Part shown: positions 45,955 to 52,674 of the stretch, piece by piece
Layout of the letters: each line of letters begins with the position of its first letter
Position numbering within the stretch: position 1 is the first letter of the stretch
Assembly (NCBI GenBank): GCA_025370845.1
Contig: JAMXFF010000050.1
Location: 1 to 52,674, forward strand
Source of the DNA: Laspinema palackyanum D2a
Lineage (GTDB): Bacteria; Cyanobacteriota; Cyanobacteriia; Cyanobacteriales; Laspinemataceae
DNA length: 52,674 nt
Direction of reading: 5' to 3'
Notes under the pieces: model-generated
Databases searched by the model: none
What the model was told of the DNA's origin: nothing
What the model saw: the letters and a program-made list of their open reading frames with translations, nothing else
Position numbers and translations under genes: made by a program

Positions 45955-46289
45955 GTTGCAACAACCGGCGGGGGTTCAAACCCCCGCCTAACAGCTAAAG
46001 TCGGATAAATCCGACTGCAAGTCTTATTCCGTGGTATTTTCAGTCGGTTTCCATTGGCATCTTGCAGCAGTGGCAACAACCGGCGGGGGTTCAAACGATT
46101 GGCGGCCTCATAGCTAAAGTCGGATAAATCCGACTGCAAGTCTTATTCCGTGGTGTTTTCAGTCGGTTTTAACCGACTTTAGCTGTTAGTTTGAACCCCC
46201 GCCGGTTATTGCAACTGCAAGTCTTATTCCGTGGTGTTTTCAGTCGGTTTTAACCGACTTTAGCTGTTAGGCGGGGGTTTGAACCCCCG
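45955..46289. repeat. Composite field of GGCGGGGGTTC palindromes and AGTCGGAT hairpins
   Basis: At least three overlapping copies combine GGCGGGGGTT-C-AAACCCCCGCC, AGCTAAAGTCGGATAAATCC and AGTCTTATTCCGTGGT with TTTTCAGTCGG. Copies appear in both orientations. A further inverted copy lies at 52383-52463. Together with the tandem below it fills the 505-bp gap 45955-46459. Confidence 0.85.
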
Positions 46290-46395
46290 CCGGTTGTGGC
46301 AACTTACCCCGCCGGTTGTGGCAACTTACCCCCGCCGGTTGTGGCAACTTACCCCCGCCGGTTGTGGCAACTTACCCCCGACGGTTGTTGCTCCC
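46290..46395 (+). repeat. 22-23-bp tandem repeat upstream of the NB-ARC gene
   Basis: CCGGTTGTGGCAACTTACCC units begin at 46290, 46312, 46335 and 46358, and a decayed fifth near 46381. They seem to have grown from the end of the GGCGGGGG palindrome. Confidence 0.85.
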
Positions 46396-46459
46396 CATCT
46401 GGGTCATTTTATGCTATACAGAGACAAGGCAAAAAATCCCCTATGCCTCCCCTATTGCT

Positions 46460-49400
46460 ATGCAAAACCCCCGCGATTTCATCAAGACCCACAAACGGCT
46501 CATCGGTGGCACCGCAATCTTATCATTAACCGCCTTGGGTTGTGGTCCTGCGGCTGGAATTTTAGCCGCAAAATATGCCATCGATGCCGTTGCCTTTTCC
46601 AGTTTCCTCGTCAATGTGCTATGCGGCATGACTGCCAATAATGTCGGCGCATTAATCGATAAACTCTTCAACAACAATCCCGATATTTTAAAGAATCAAG
46701 ACTTAGGGAAGGCAACGGGAGAGGCGATCGCCCTGGGGATTCGCAAAGTTGCCAATGGGGATGAGTTTCCCCAATGGCAGAAGAAGAAGTTGCGCGCTTT
46801 GGCAGATAAAACCGTTGAGTATTGGCTGAAAATTGACCCCAAGGAACTGGAAAAAGAAGGGTTATCCCCCCTGGATGAGAGTCAGATTCGGTATGCTTTT
46901 TCTGCCAATGCTGGAGACTATGACAAACTGCGGGTATTAGATGAACCGCAGTGGCAAATAGTCGTCCGATGGTTGATGCAGCAGCATTTGGGGGCAGATG
47001 TGGCGAAGTATGAACCGGCAATTCAGGCGATCGCCCGTCACCTGAACCAGACATTTCCCACAAACCTGCGGGAAGTCTTGGCAGATGACGCCAAGGGGAA
47101 ACAGGCATTCAAAAAGATGCTGTTGGACTTAGAGAGAGAAAGCGTGGGGATGTTGCGGCATATCTGCGATCGCCTGGACGAAATGCCCAATAAAACCGAA
47201 CTCACCAACCAATTCGCCGAACTCAAAACCGCCTTACGCCAAGACAACCAGCAAATTACCCGCCTCCTAAAACAAATCTTGGCACAGTCACCACAACCCC
47301 AATTTCCCCATACCCCCCTCTACAATGTCCCCAATCTCCCCCCAAAATTCCTGCCTCGCCCGGAAGAACTGGCCGAAATAAAGCAGAAACTGCTCGGAGA
47401 CGAGAATCAGAAACTGGTGATGACAGGGGTTTCCCGGCACGTGGGGGTGCAGGGGATGGGCGGCATCGGCAAAAGCGTCTTAGCTGCTGCCGTCGGGCAA
47501 GATGAGGATGTGCGGCGACGGTTTCCCGATGGAGTGGTGTGGGTGACCCTGGGTCAAACCCCGGATATTCTCACGCGACAAATCGACATTGCCGGTTACC
47601 TCCTGGGAAATCGCCCCTATTTTGAAGATACCCAACAGGGGAAAGCGCAACTCCGGCAACTGCTGGCGGATAAAGCCTGTTTGTTGATTGTAGATGATGT
47701 CTGGCAGATGCACCACGCCGCAGCATTTGACGTTTTAGGGTCTCATTGTCAGCTATTGCTGACGACTCGGGATGCCGAATTGATCACCGGATTGGGGGCG
47801 CAGGGGCATCAAGTTGAGTTACTGTCGGAATCCCAAGCATTAGGGTTACTGGCGCAGTGGGCGGGAGAACATCTGGAAACCTTGCCCCCAGAAGCGGCAG
47901 AAGTGGCGCGGGAGTGCGGGTATTTGCCCTTAGCGGTGGCGATTTCGGGGGCGATGGTCTTTGGGCAAGGGGCGAAGCGCTGGCAAAATGTCTTACATAA
48001 ATTACAAACAGCGGATTTAGAGAAACTGCACCAGCAGTTCCCGGATTATCCTCATGACGATTTACTCAAAGCGATCCAAGTCAGCGTTGATGCGTTGGAA
48101 CCCCCCCTAGCCCCCCCTTGCCAAGGGGGGGGAATAAGAGGGCGATATCTGGATTTTGCCATTTTTCCCGAAGATACCCCCATCCCGGAAGCGGTGTTAG
48201 TCGGATTTTGGGCCAGGGAGGGGTTAACAGAATATGACGTGCAGGATGTAGTCGATACCCTGGTACAACGGTCCCTCGCCTTCCGCGACCCCCAGGGGCG
48301 GATCACCCTCCATGACTTGCAGTTTGACTATGTGCGAAAACAGGTGGGGGAGATTGCCCTAAGACAAGAACGGTTTTTAAATAGCTATCGCCAGCGCTAT
48401 CCCCAGGGATTTCACACCGTTGAGGATGATGGCTATTTTTTCCGGCATTTCATCACCCATCACCTGCAACACCGCCCAGAGGAAATCCGCCAACTGCTGT
48501 TAGACTTTCGCTGGTTGCAAGCGAAACTAGAGGCAACGGATGTCAAGACATTGCTGTGGGATTTTGATTCAGTTCAGGGGGGAGAGGAGGGCAGTAAACC
48601 CCTGAGATTGGTGGAAAGTGCGATTCGGATGTCGGCACATATATTAGTGGAGGATAAGACGCAACTAGCGGGACAACTGCTAGGGCGGTTACTGTCATTT
48701 GTCTCGCCTCCTGCTGTGGTAGTCTCAGAGTCTCGCTATTTGTGGGAAAACATTCCGCTTCTGGGGCAGTATTTACCAAAATATTCCCGAACCCCGCCCA
48801 AAAAAGCCACATCGGAATCGCTAACCCTCCCTGAAATTGAGTTCCTGCTGACTCAGGCAAAAGAGTATCAACGAAAACCCTGGTTTCGCCCGCTCACCGC
48901 CAGTCTCAACCCAGCAGGCGGGGCGCTGGTCCGTACCCTCACCGGGCATCGTAGGTCGGTAAATGCAGTTGCCATCACTCCCGACGGCAAACAAGCGGTT
49001 TCCGCATCATCCGATAAGACCCTGAAACGGTGGGATTTGGCAACGGGAGAGGAACTGGCCACCCTCACCGGGCATGATGCCTCGGTACGAGCAGTTGCCA
49101 TCACTCCCGACGGCAAACAAGCGGTTTCCGCATCATCCGATAAGACCCTGAAACGGTGGAATTTAGCAACGGGAGAGGAACTGGCCACCCTCACTGGGCA
49201 TGATGCCTCGGTACGAGCAGTTGTCATCACTCCCGACGGCAAACAAGTGGTTTCCGCATCATCCGATAAGACCCTGAAACGGTGGAATTTAGCAACGGGA
49301 GAGGACTTGGCCACCCTCACCGGGCATAGTGACTGGGTAACAGCAGTCGCCATCACTCCCGACGGCAAACAAGTGGTTTCCGCATCACGGGATAAGACCC

Positions 49401-50707
49401 TGAAACTTTGGGATTTATCAACGGGAAAGGAAGTTCTCACCCTCACCGGGCATAGTGACTGGGTAACAGCAGTCGCCATCACTCCTGACGGCAAACAAGC
49501 GGTTTCCGCATCCACGGATGGCACTTTAAAACTGTGGGATTTATCAACGGGAAAGGAAGTTCTCACCCTCACCGGGCATGGTGACTGGGTAAATGCAGTC
49601 ACTATCACTCCCGAAGGTAAACAAGCGGTTTCCGCATCACGGGATAAGACCCTGAAACTGTGGGATTTGACAACTGGAAAGGAAAAGGAAGTGGTCACCC
49701 TCACCGGGCATGGTGACTTGGTAAATGCAGTCACTATCACTCCCGAAGGTAAACAAGCGGTTTCCGCATCACGGGACAAGACCCTGAAACTGTGGGATTT
49801 GGCAACGGTAGAGGAAGTGGTCACCCTCACCGGGCATAGTCACTGGGTATATGCAGTTGCCATCACTTCTGACGGCAAACAAGCGGTTTCCACATCACGG
49901 GATAAGACCCTGAAACTGTGGGATTTGACAACTGGAAAGGAAGTGGCCACCCTTACTGGGTATCGTAACTTTGTAACAGCAGTTGCCATCACTCCTGACG
50001 GTAAACAAGCGGTTTCCGCATCATTGGATAATACCCTAAAACTTTGGGATTTGGCAACGGTAGAGGAAGTGTCCACCTTCACCGGGCATAGTTCCTGGGT
50101 ATATGCAGTCGCCATCACTCCTGACGGCAAACAAGCGGTTTCCGCATCCGACGATGAGACACTGAAACTGTGGGATTTGCCAACGGGAGAGGACTTGGCC
50201 ACCTTCACCGGGCATCGTTCCTTTGTAACAGCAGTTGCCATTACCCCCGACGGCAAACAAGCGGTTTCCGCATCTTATGATAAGACTATGAAACTGTGGG
50301 ATTTGGCAACGAGAGAGCAAGTGTTCACCTTCACCGGGCATAGTGACTCAGTAAATGCAGTCGCCATCACTCCTAACGGCAAACAAGCGGTTTCCGCATC
50401 CAACGATAACACCCTGAAACTATGGGATTTGGCAACGAAAAAGCAAGTGTCCAGCCTCACGGGGCATAGTTCCTGGGTAAATGCAGTCGCCATCACTCCT
50501 AACGGCAAACAAGCGGTTTCCGCATCATTGGATAACACCCTGAAACTGTGGGATTTGGCAAGGGGAGAAGTCATCGCGAGTTTTGGGGGTGACAGTGCAT
50601 TCCTATGCTGTGCCATTGCACCAGATGGGGTGACGGTGGTGGCGGGTGAGGCGTCGGGGCGGGTGCATTTTTTGCGGTTGGAGGGGTTGGAGAAAGGGGG
50701 GAAGTGA
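46460..50707 (+). CDS. NLR-like NB-ARC (STAND) ATPase with 14 WD40 blades
   Basis: ATG 46460 (MQNPRDFIKTHKRL) is preferred to an upstream ATG at 46316 inside the tandem repeat. The 1415-residue protein has a hydrophobic N-terminal segment (about 15-60), a helical region to about 280, and an NB-ARC ATPase. The ATPase has Walker A GMGGIGKS (332-339), Walker B LLIVDDVW, LLLTTRD and GYLPLAVAISG. A winged-helix/helical arm follows, then 14 WD40 blades (about 826-1410), mostly nearly identical (ITPDGKQAVSAS, KTLKLWDL). STAND proteins oligomerise after sensing and activate an effector; here the N-terminus is the only effector candidate. A palindromic repeat is inserted in frame near residue 550. Confidence 0.93.
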   Translation: MQNPRDFIKTHKRLIGGTAILSLTALGCGPAAGILAAKYAIDAVAFSSFLVNVLCGMTANNVGALIDKLFNNNPDILKNQDLGKATGEAIALGIRKVANGDEFPQWQKKKLRALADKTVEYWLKIDPKELEKEGLSPLDESQIRYAFSANAGDYDKLRVLDEPQWQIVVRWLMQQHLGADVAKYEPAIQAIARHLNQTFPTNLREVLADDAKGKQAFKKMLLDLERESVGMLRHICDRLDEMPNKTELTNQFAELKTALRQDNQQITRLLKQILAQSPQPQFPHTPLYNVPNLPPKFLPRPEELAEIKQKLLGDENQKLVMTGVSRHVGVQGMGGIGKSVLAAAVGQDEDVRRRFPDGVVWVTLGQTPDILTRQIDIAGYLLGNRPYFEDTQQGKAQLRQLLADKACLLIVDDVWQMHHAAAFDVLGSHCQLLLTTRDAELITGLGAQGHQVELLSESQALGLLAQWAGEHLETLPPEAAEVARECGYLPLAVAISGAMVFGQGAKRWQNVLHKLQTADLEKLHQQFPDYPHDDLLKAIQVSVDALEPPLAPPCQGGGIRGRYLDFAIFPEDTPIPEAVLVGFWAREGLTEYDVQDVVDTLVQRSLAFRDPQGRITLHDLQFDYVRKQVGEIALRQERFLNSYRQRYPQGFHTVEDDGYFFRHFITHHLQHRPEEIRQLLLDFRWLQAKLEATDVKTLLWDFDSVQGGEEGSKPLRLVESAIRMSAHILVEDKTQLAGQLLGRLLSFVSPPAVVVSESRYLWENIPLLGQYLPKYSRTPPKKATSESLTLPEIEFLLTQAKEYQRKPWFRPLTASLNPAGGALVRTLTGHRRSVNAVAITPDGKQAVSASSDKTLKRWDLATGEELATLTGHDASVRAVAITPDGKQAVSASSDKTLKRWNLATGEELATLTGHDASVRAVVITPDGKQVVSASSDKTLKRWNLATGEDLATLTGHSDWVTAVAITPDGKQVVSASRDKTLKLWDLSTGKEVLTLTGHSDWVTAVAITPDGKQAVSASTDGTLKLWDLSTGKEVLTLTGHGDWVNAVTITPEGKQAVSASRDKTLKLWDLTTGKEKEVVTLTGHGDLVNAVTITPEGKQAVSASRDKTLKLWDLATVEEVVTLTGHSHWVYAVAITSDGKQAVSTSRDKTLKLWDLTTGKEVATLTGYRNFVTAVAITPDGKQAVSASLDNTLKLWDLATVEEVSTFTGHSSWVYAVAITPDGKQAVSASDDETLKLWDLPTGEDLATFTGHRSFVTAVAITPDGKQAVSASYDKTMKLWDLATREQVFTFTGHSDSVNAVAITPNGKQAVSASNDNTLKLWDLATKKQVSSLTGHSSWVNAVAITPNGKQAVSASLDNTLKLWDLARGEVIASFGGDSAFLCCAIAPDGVTVVAGEASGRVHFLRLEGLEKGGK
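48098..48142 (+). repeat. Palindromic repeat inserted in frame in the NB-ARC gene
   Basis: CCCCCCCTAGCCCCCCCTT-GCC-AAGGGGGGG is translated as PPLAPPCQGGG between VDALE and RYLDFAIF. In related NB-ARC proteins these flanks would be continuous or joined by a short loop. The palindrome is of the kind found between genes in this genome. Confidence 0.75.
48940..50580 (+). repeat. 126-bp tandem coding repeats (WD40 blades)
   Basis: Thirteen close copies of a 126-bp unit (one of 132 bp), with blocks such as ATCACTCCCGACGGCAAACA and GCGGTTTCCGCATCA repeated almost exactly. A more divergent fourteenth blade closes the set. DNA identity is high even at silent sites in several adjacent pairs. Confidence 0.9.
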
Positions 50708-50773
50708 GAAACCGGGTTTCTGTTCCACATCTGGGTGAAGTGGCAAAAGTTAGGGTAGAAACCCGGTTTCTGG
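50707..50773. repeat. 67-bp inverted-repeat element (copy 1, 3' side of the methyltransferase)
   Basis: AGAAACCGGGTTTCTG at the left and AGAAACCCGGTTTCTG at the right flank a 35-bp centre with GGGTGAAGTGGCAA. Each arm is itself nearly palindromic. A related copy in the same orientation is at 51721-51787. Confidence 0.8.
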
Positions 50774-50811
50774 TTGCTGAAAGGGGGTGGAATGGGTTCT
50801 GCTGCCCTAAC

Positions 50812-51705
50812 TTAGAATAAACTCGGTTGAATAATCGTTTCATCGAGTCTTTTTTGCGCCATTTCCTGGTATTTTTTCACCAATTCGCAGCCGATAAAAT
50901 TTCTCTCATGCTTGAGTGCTACCACCCCGGTTGTCCCGGATCCGGTAAATGGATCGAGGACAATATCGCCTTTTTGAGTCGAGGCGAATAGGCAGATTTC
51001 CACTAAGGGTTCTGGATAGACGGCAAAATGGGTATCCCTGAATTTCCCTAGGGGAATTTCCCAAACGGTTCTCTTGTTTCTGCCTTTCGGGTGAAACGCT
51101 TGATCCCATCGACCATCATGGAGGTTCTGATTTCCGGAGTTTTTGCCATGTTCTGGGGTGCTATTTCGTTTGCCAAAGTGATTCCTGCCGCCTTTCATTT
51201 TGGACTGTTCCGAAAAGGTGACATGGGGTTCCCGAATCGCATCGGCGTCGTAATAGTAGTCACTGGTTTTAGAAAATAGAAAGATGTATTCATGTTCCGT
51301 AGTCGGTCGATTTTTAACCGATGAAGGCATAGCATTGGGCTTTTTCCAAATGATATCGCTGCGGAGAATCCATCCGCTATCTTTCAAGGCAAATGCCACC
51401 CGCCAAGGAACGCCGATGAGTTCTTTGTTTCTGTAGGTGTCGCCTAAGTTGACCCAGAGTAGTCCATTCTCTTTCAGTTTGGGCTTTAATCGGTCAAAGC
51501 AAGTGACCAGGTTTTGAATATAATCGGTGAGGTTTTGTTCTCTGCCAATTTCATGGGGACTGTCTTCTTGTCCGGTATAGTTTCTATGGCCGAAATAGGG
51601 AGGGCTAGTTATGATGGTTTGGATGCAATTATCGGGAATGATTGCAGAGGCAGTGCGGATATCTCCGTGAATGACTGTGTTGAGGAGGGGGGTTAGGTTA
51701 GGCAT
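50812..51705 (-). CDS. Site-specific DNA methyltransferase, beta-class (probably N4-cytosine)
   Basis: This 297-residue protein has motif IV TSPPYFG (33-39) before motif I DPFTGSGTTG (251-260), the beta-class order of amino-methyltransferases. TSPPY is most often seen in N4-cytosine enzymes, though N6-adenine activity cannot be excluded. WVNLGDTY, DIIWKKPNAMPSS and RPTTEHEYIFLFSK are further family segments. A recognition region lies between the motifs (about 150-235). No restriction gene is adjacent, so it is an orphan or solitary modification enzyme. Identical-type repeats lie on both sides. Confidence 0.93.
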   Translation of the reverse strand: MPNLTPLLNTVIHGDIRTASAIIPDNCIQTIITSPPYFGHRNYTGQEDSPHEIGREQNLTDYIQNLVTCFDRLKPKLKENGLLWVNLGDTYRNKELIGVPWRVAFALKDSGWILRSDIIWKKPNAMPSSVKNRPTTEHEYIFLFSKTSDYYYDADAIREPHVTFSEQSKMKGGRNHFGKRNSTPEHGKNSGNQNLHDGRWDQAFHPKGRNKRTVWEIPLGKFRDTHFAVYPEPLVEICLFASTQKGDIVLDPFTGSGTTGVVALKHERNFIGCELVKKYQEMAQKRLDETIIQPSLF

Positions 51706-51720
51706 GATTTTTGAGGAGGG

Positions 51721-51787
51721 AGAAACCGGGTTTCTTGCGACAATTTGAGTGAGGTGGCAACAGTTATGGTAGAAACCCGGTTTTTGG
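51721..51787. repeat. 67-bp inverted-repeat element (copy 2, 5' side of the methyltransferase)
   Basis: Arms AGAAACCGGGTTTCTT and AGAAACCCGGTTTTTG surround a centre with GAGTGAGGTGGCAACAG. Layout and orientation match copy 1. Confidence 0.8.
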
Positions 51788-51830
51788 TTCTTTTGCTATA
51801 GACGGACTACTGTCGGCAAGAATAACTTGA

Positions 51831-52082
51831 TTAATTATCCCGCAATTCATCAGCAATCTGGTCATCGTCTAAGTTAATTACTGGGATTTTCAAACGCCCA
51901 AGTTCATACATGAATTGCAGTTTATTCATTTTGCAAAAGTTGGCGGCTTTGCCGAGAGAAAGTTTCCGTAATTCAAACAATTTAACGGCCAACAAAAATA
52001 GTAATTCAGATTCTAATTCTTGAGGAGATTTGCCGGAGGTAATCAGCAAATCATCGGGATAGGGTAGGGATAGATTCGGCAT
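51831..52082 (-). CDS. UPF0175 family small protein (antitoxin-like)
   Basis: This 83-residue protein has the UPF0175 pattern: a start strand (SLPYPDDLLI), then ELESELLFLLAVKLFELRKL, LSLGKAANFCKMNKLQFMYEL and the closing IPVINLDDDQIADELR. The central helices resemble a helix-turn-helix. UPF0175 genes usually sit ahead of a PIN-like DUF3368 gene and are thought to be antitoxins. Here the DUF3368 gene is absent, and a methyltransferase on the same strand follows after 125 bp. It is a solitary antitoxin or a changed partnership. Confidence 0.85.
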   Translation of the reverse strand: MPNLSLPYPDDLLITSGKSPQELESELLFLLAVKLFELRKLSLGKAANFCKMNKLQFMYELGRLKIPVINLDDDQIADELRDN

Positions 52083-52305
52083 GGTTATTTGGGGAGATGA
52101 TGAGCCGTTATAATCAATTCCTCGAATCTGCGGAATCTGGCAAGGGGCCAGAGCTTGTCCACGTTATTATTTTACCATAAGTTTGGCTTTGGTGATTAGG
52201 TTATTTTGAATTTTGCCCAATTTTATCGTTTTGAGAGGCATCTGGGGAGGGGATTTTTTTAGAGGGAGAAGGGGGGTTTTATGATTGGGGATAGGAACGG
52301 GGGAT

Positions 52306-52674
52306 AACGCCTGAAGGCGTTACTACGAACCCGGAAAAGAAACGACTGAAGTCGTTACTACGAACAATTGAATCCAACTAAAAATACCACGGGATAAGAC
52401 TTTCAGTCGGATTTATCCGACTTTAGCTATTAGGCGGGGGTTTGAACCCCCGCCGGGTGTTGCTGGGGATAACGCCTGAAGGCGTTACTACGAACTGGGG
52501 AAAATTATTGATAGTTTAAACACGATTTCATGGATGAGCCCGCGCAGGAGAGGCTCTGTTTGTGTAGCCCCAGCCTTTAGGCTGTGGGGCGAAGAAGCCG
52601 GAAACGACTGAAGTCGTTACTACGAACGAAGAGAACGACTGAAGTCGTTACTACGAACGAAGAGAACGACTGAA
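52306..52674 (+). repeat. Mixed repeat field with hairpin units at the window end
   Basis: AACGCCT/AGGCGTT units start at 52306 and 52471. AACGACT/AGTCGTT units start at 52341, 52603, 52634 and 52665; the last is cut by the window edge. Between them an inverted copy of the GGCGGGGGTTTGAACCCCCGCC/AGTCGGAT composite lies at 52383-52463. The hairpin CCCCAGCCTTTAGGCTGTGGGG is at 52568-52589. No gene is seen in 52083-52674. Confidence 0.85.

Noticed and set aside
46316-46459. Upstream start for the NB-ARC gene
   Set aside because: The added 48 residues would be translated mostly from the tandem repeat; the domain begins well at 46460.
48868-50256. Long minus-strand open frames under the WD40 region
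   Set aside because: Mirror frames of the 126-bp coding repeats; periodicity alone keeps them open.

Overview
The window comes from a filamentous, Oscillatoria/Laspinema-type cyanobacterium. The evidence is dense GCGATCGC (HIP1) octamers, a kaiA-kaiB-kaiC circadian operon, a plant-type D-glycerate 3-kinase, Ycf20, a PSI accumulation factor, a pheophorbide-a-oxygenase-like Rieske protein, and many dispersed palindromic repeats of the kind that fill large cyanobacterial genomes. Species cannot be fixed from the sequence alone.

Layout. 1-2.1 kb: an exported SH3-like protein with a tandem-repeat linker, and a TIGR01777-type epimerase. 2.1-5.5 kb: a small accessory patch with a decayed cobL/cbiT tail, an orphan membrane protein, an MNT nucleotidyltransferase pair, a frameshifted scrap of a type I restriction hsdR gene, and a small conserved-looking ORF. 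5.5-16.5 kb: a co-directional cluster of exported proteins (COP23-like protein; trypsin-WD40; trypsin-TPR; trypsin-TPR-WD40; pentapeptide-repeat protein; TPR-CHAT caspase-like protein). Every member has an N-terminal export-type segment. This is the best candidate in the window for a poorly described system: an extracytoplasmic protease/caspase-like module in which one protease domain has been duplicated and joined to different sensor scaffolds. 16.8-26.9 kb: epoxide-hydrolase-like enzyme, acidic hypothetical protein, A-type Fe-S carrier, TPR protein, membrane-associated alpha/beta hydrolase, ispD, GT9 glycosyltransferase and a GmhB-like HAD phosphatase. 27-34 kb: polyprenyl-phosphate sugar transferase, a likely 6S RNA, PSI accumulation factor, glyK, ycf20, GT39 transferase, then a MITE-like element with perfect 23-bp terminal inverted repeats. 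34.3-41.3 kb: a hybrid histidine kinase with a degenerate receiver, divergent from kaiABC, then tRNA-Arg(CCG). 41.7-46 kb: conserved hypothetical, PG-binding/SH3 protein, DUF938 methyltransferase, Rieske oxygenase. 46-52.7 kb: a repeat field, a 1415-aa NLR-like NB-ARC protein with 14 nearly identical WD40 blades, a beta-class DNA methyltransferase bracketed by two copies of one inverted-repeat element, a UPF0175 protein, and more repeats.

How the parts may work together. The kai operon and the adjacent pseudo-receiver kinase suggest a clock-linked signalling locus. The exported trypsin/CHAT module and the cytoplasmic NB-ARC-WD40 protein share scaffold types (WD40, TPR) used in recognition and conflict biology, but no sequence evidence links the two. 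At least five families of small palindromic or TIR elements occupy the intergenic space. One lies in frame inside the NB-ARC gene, and several sit at gene ends where they may act as terminators.
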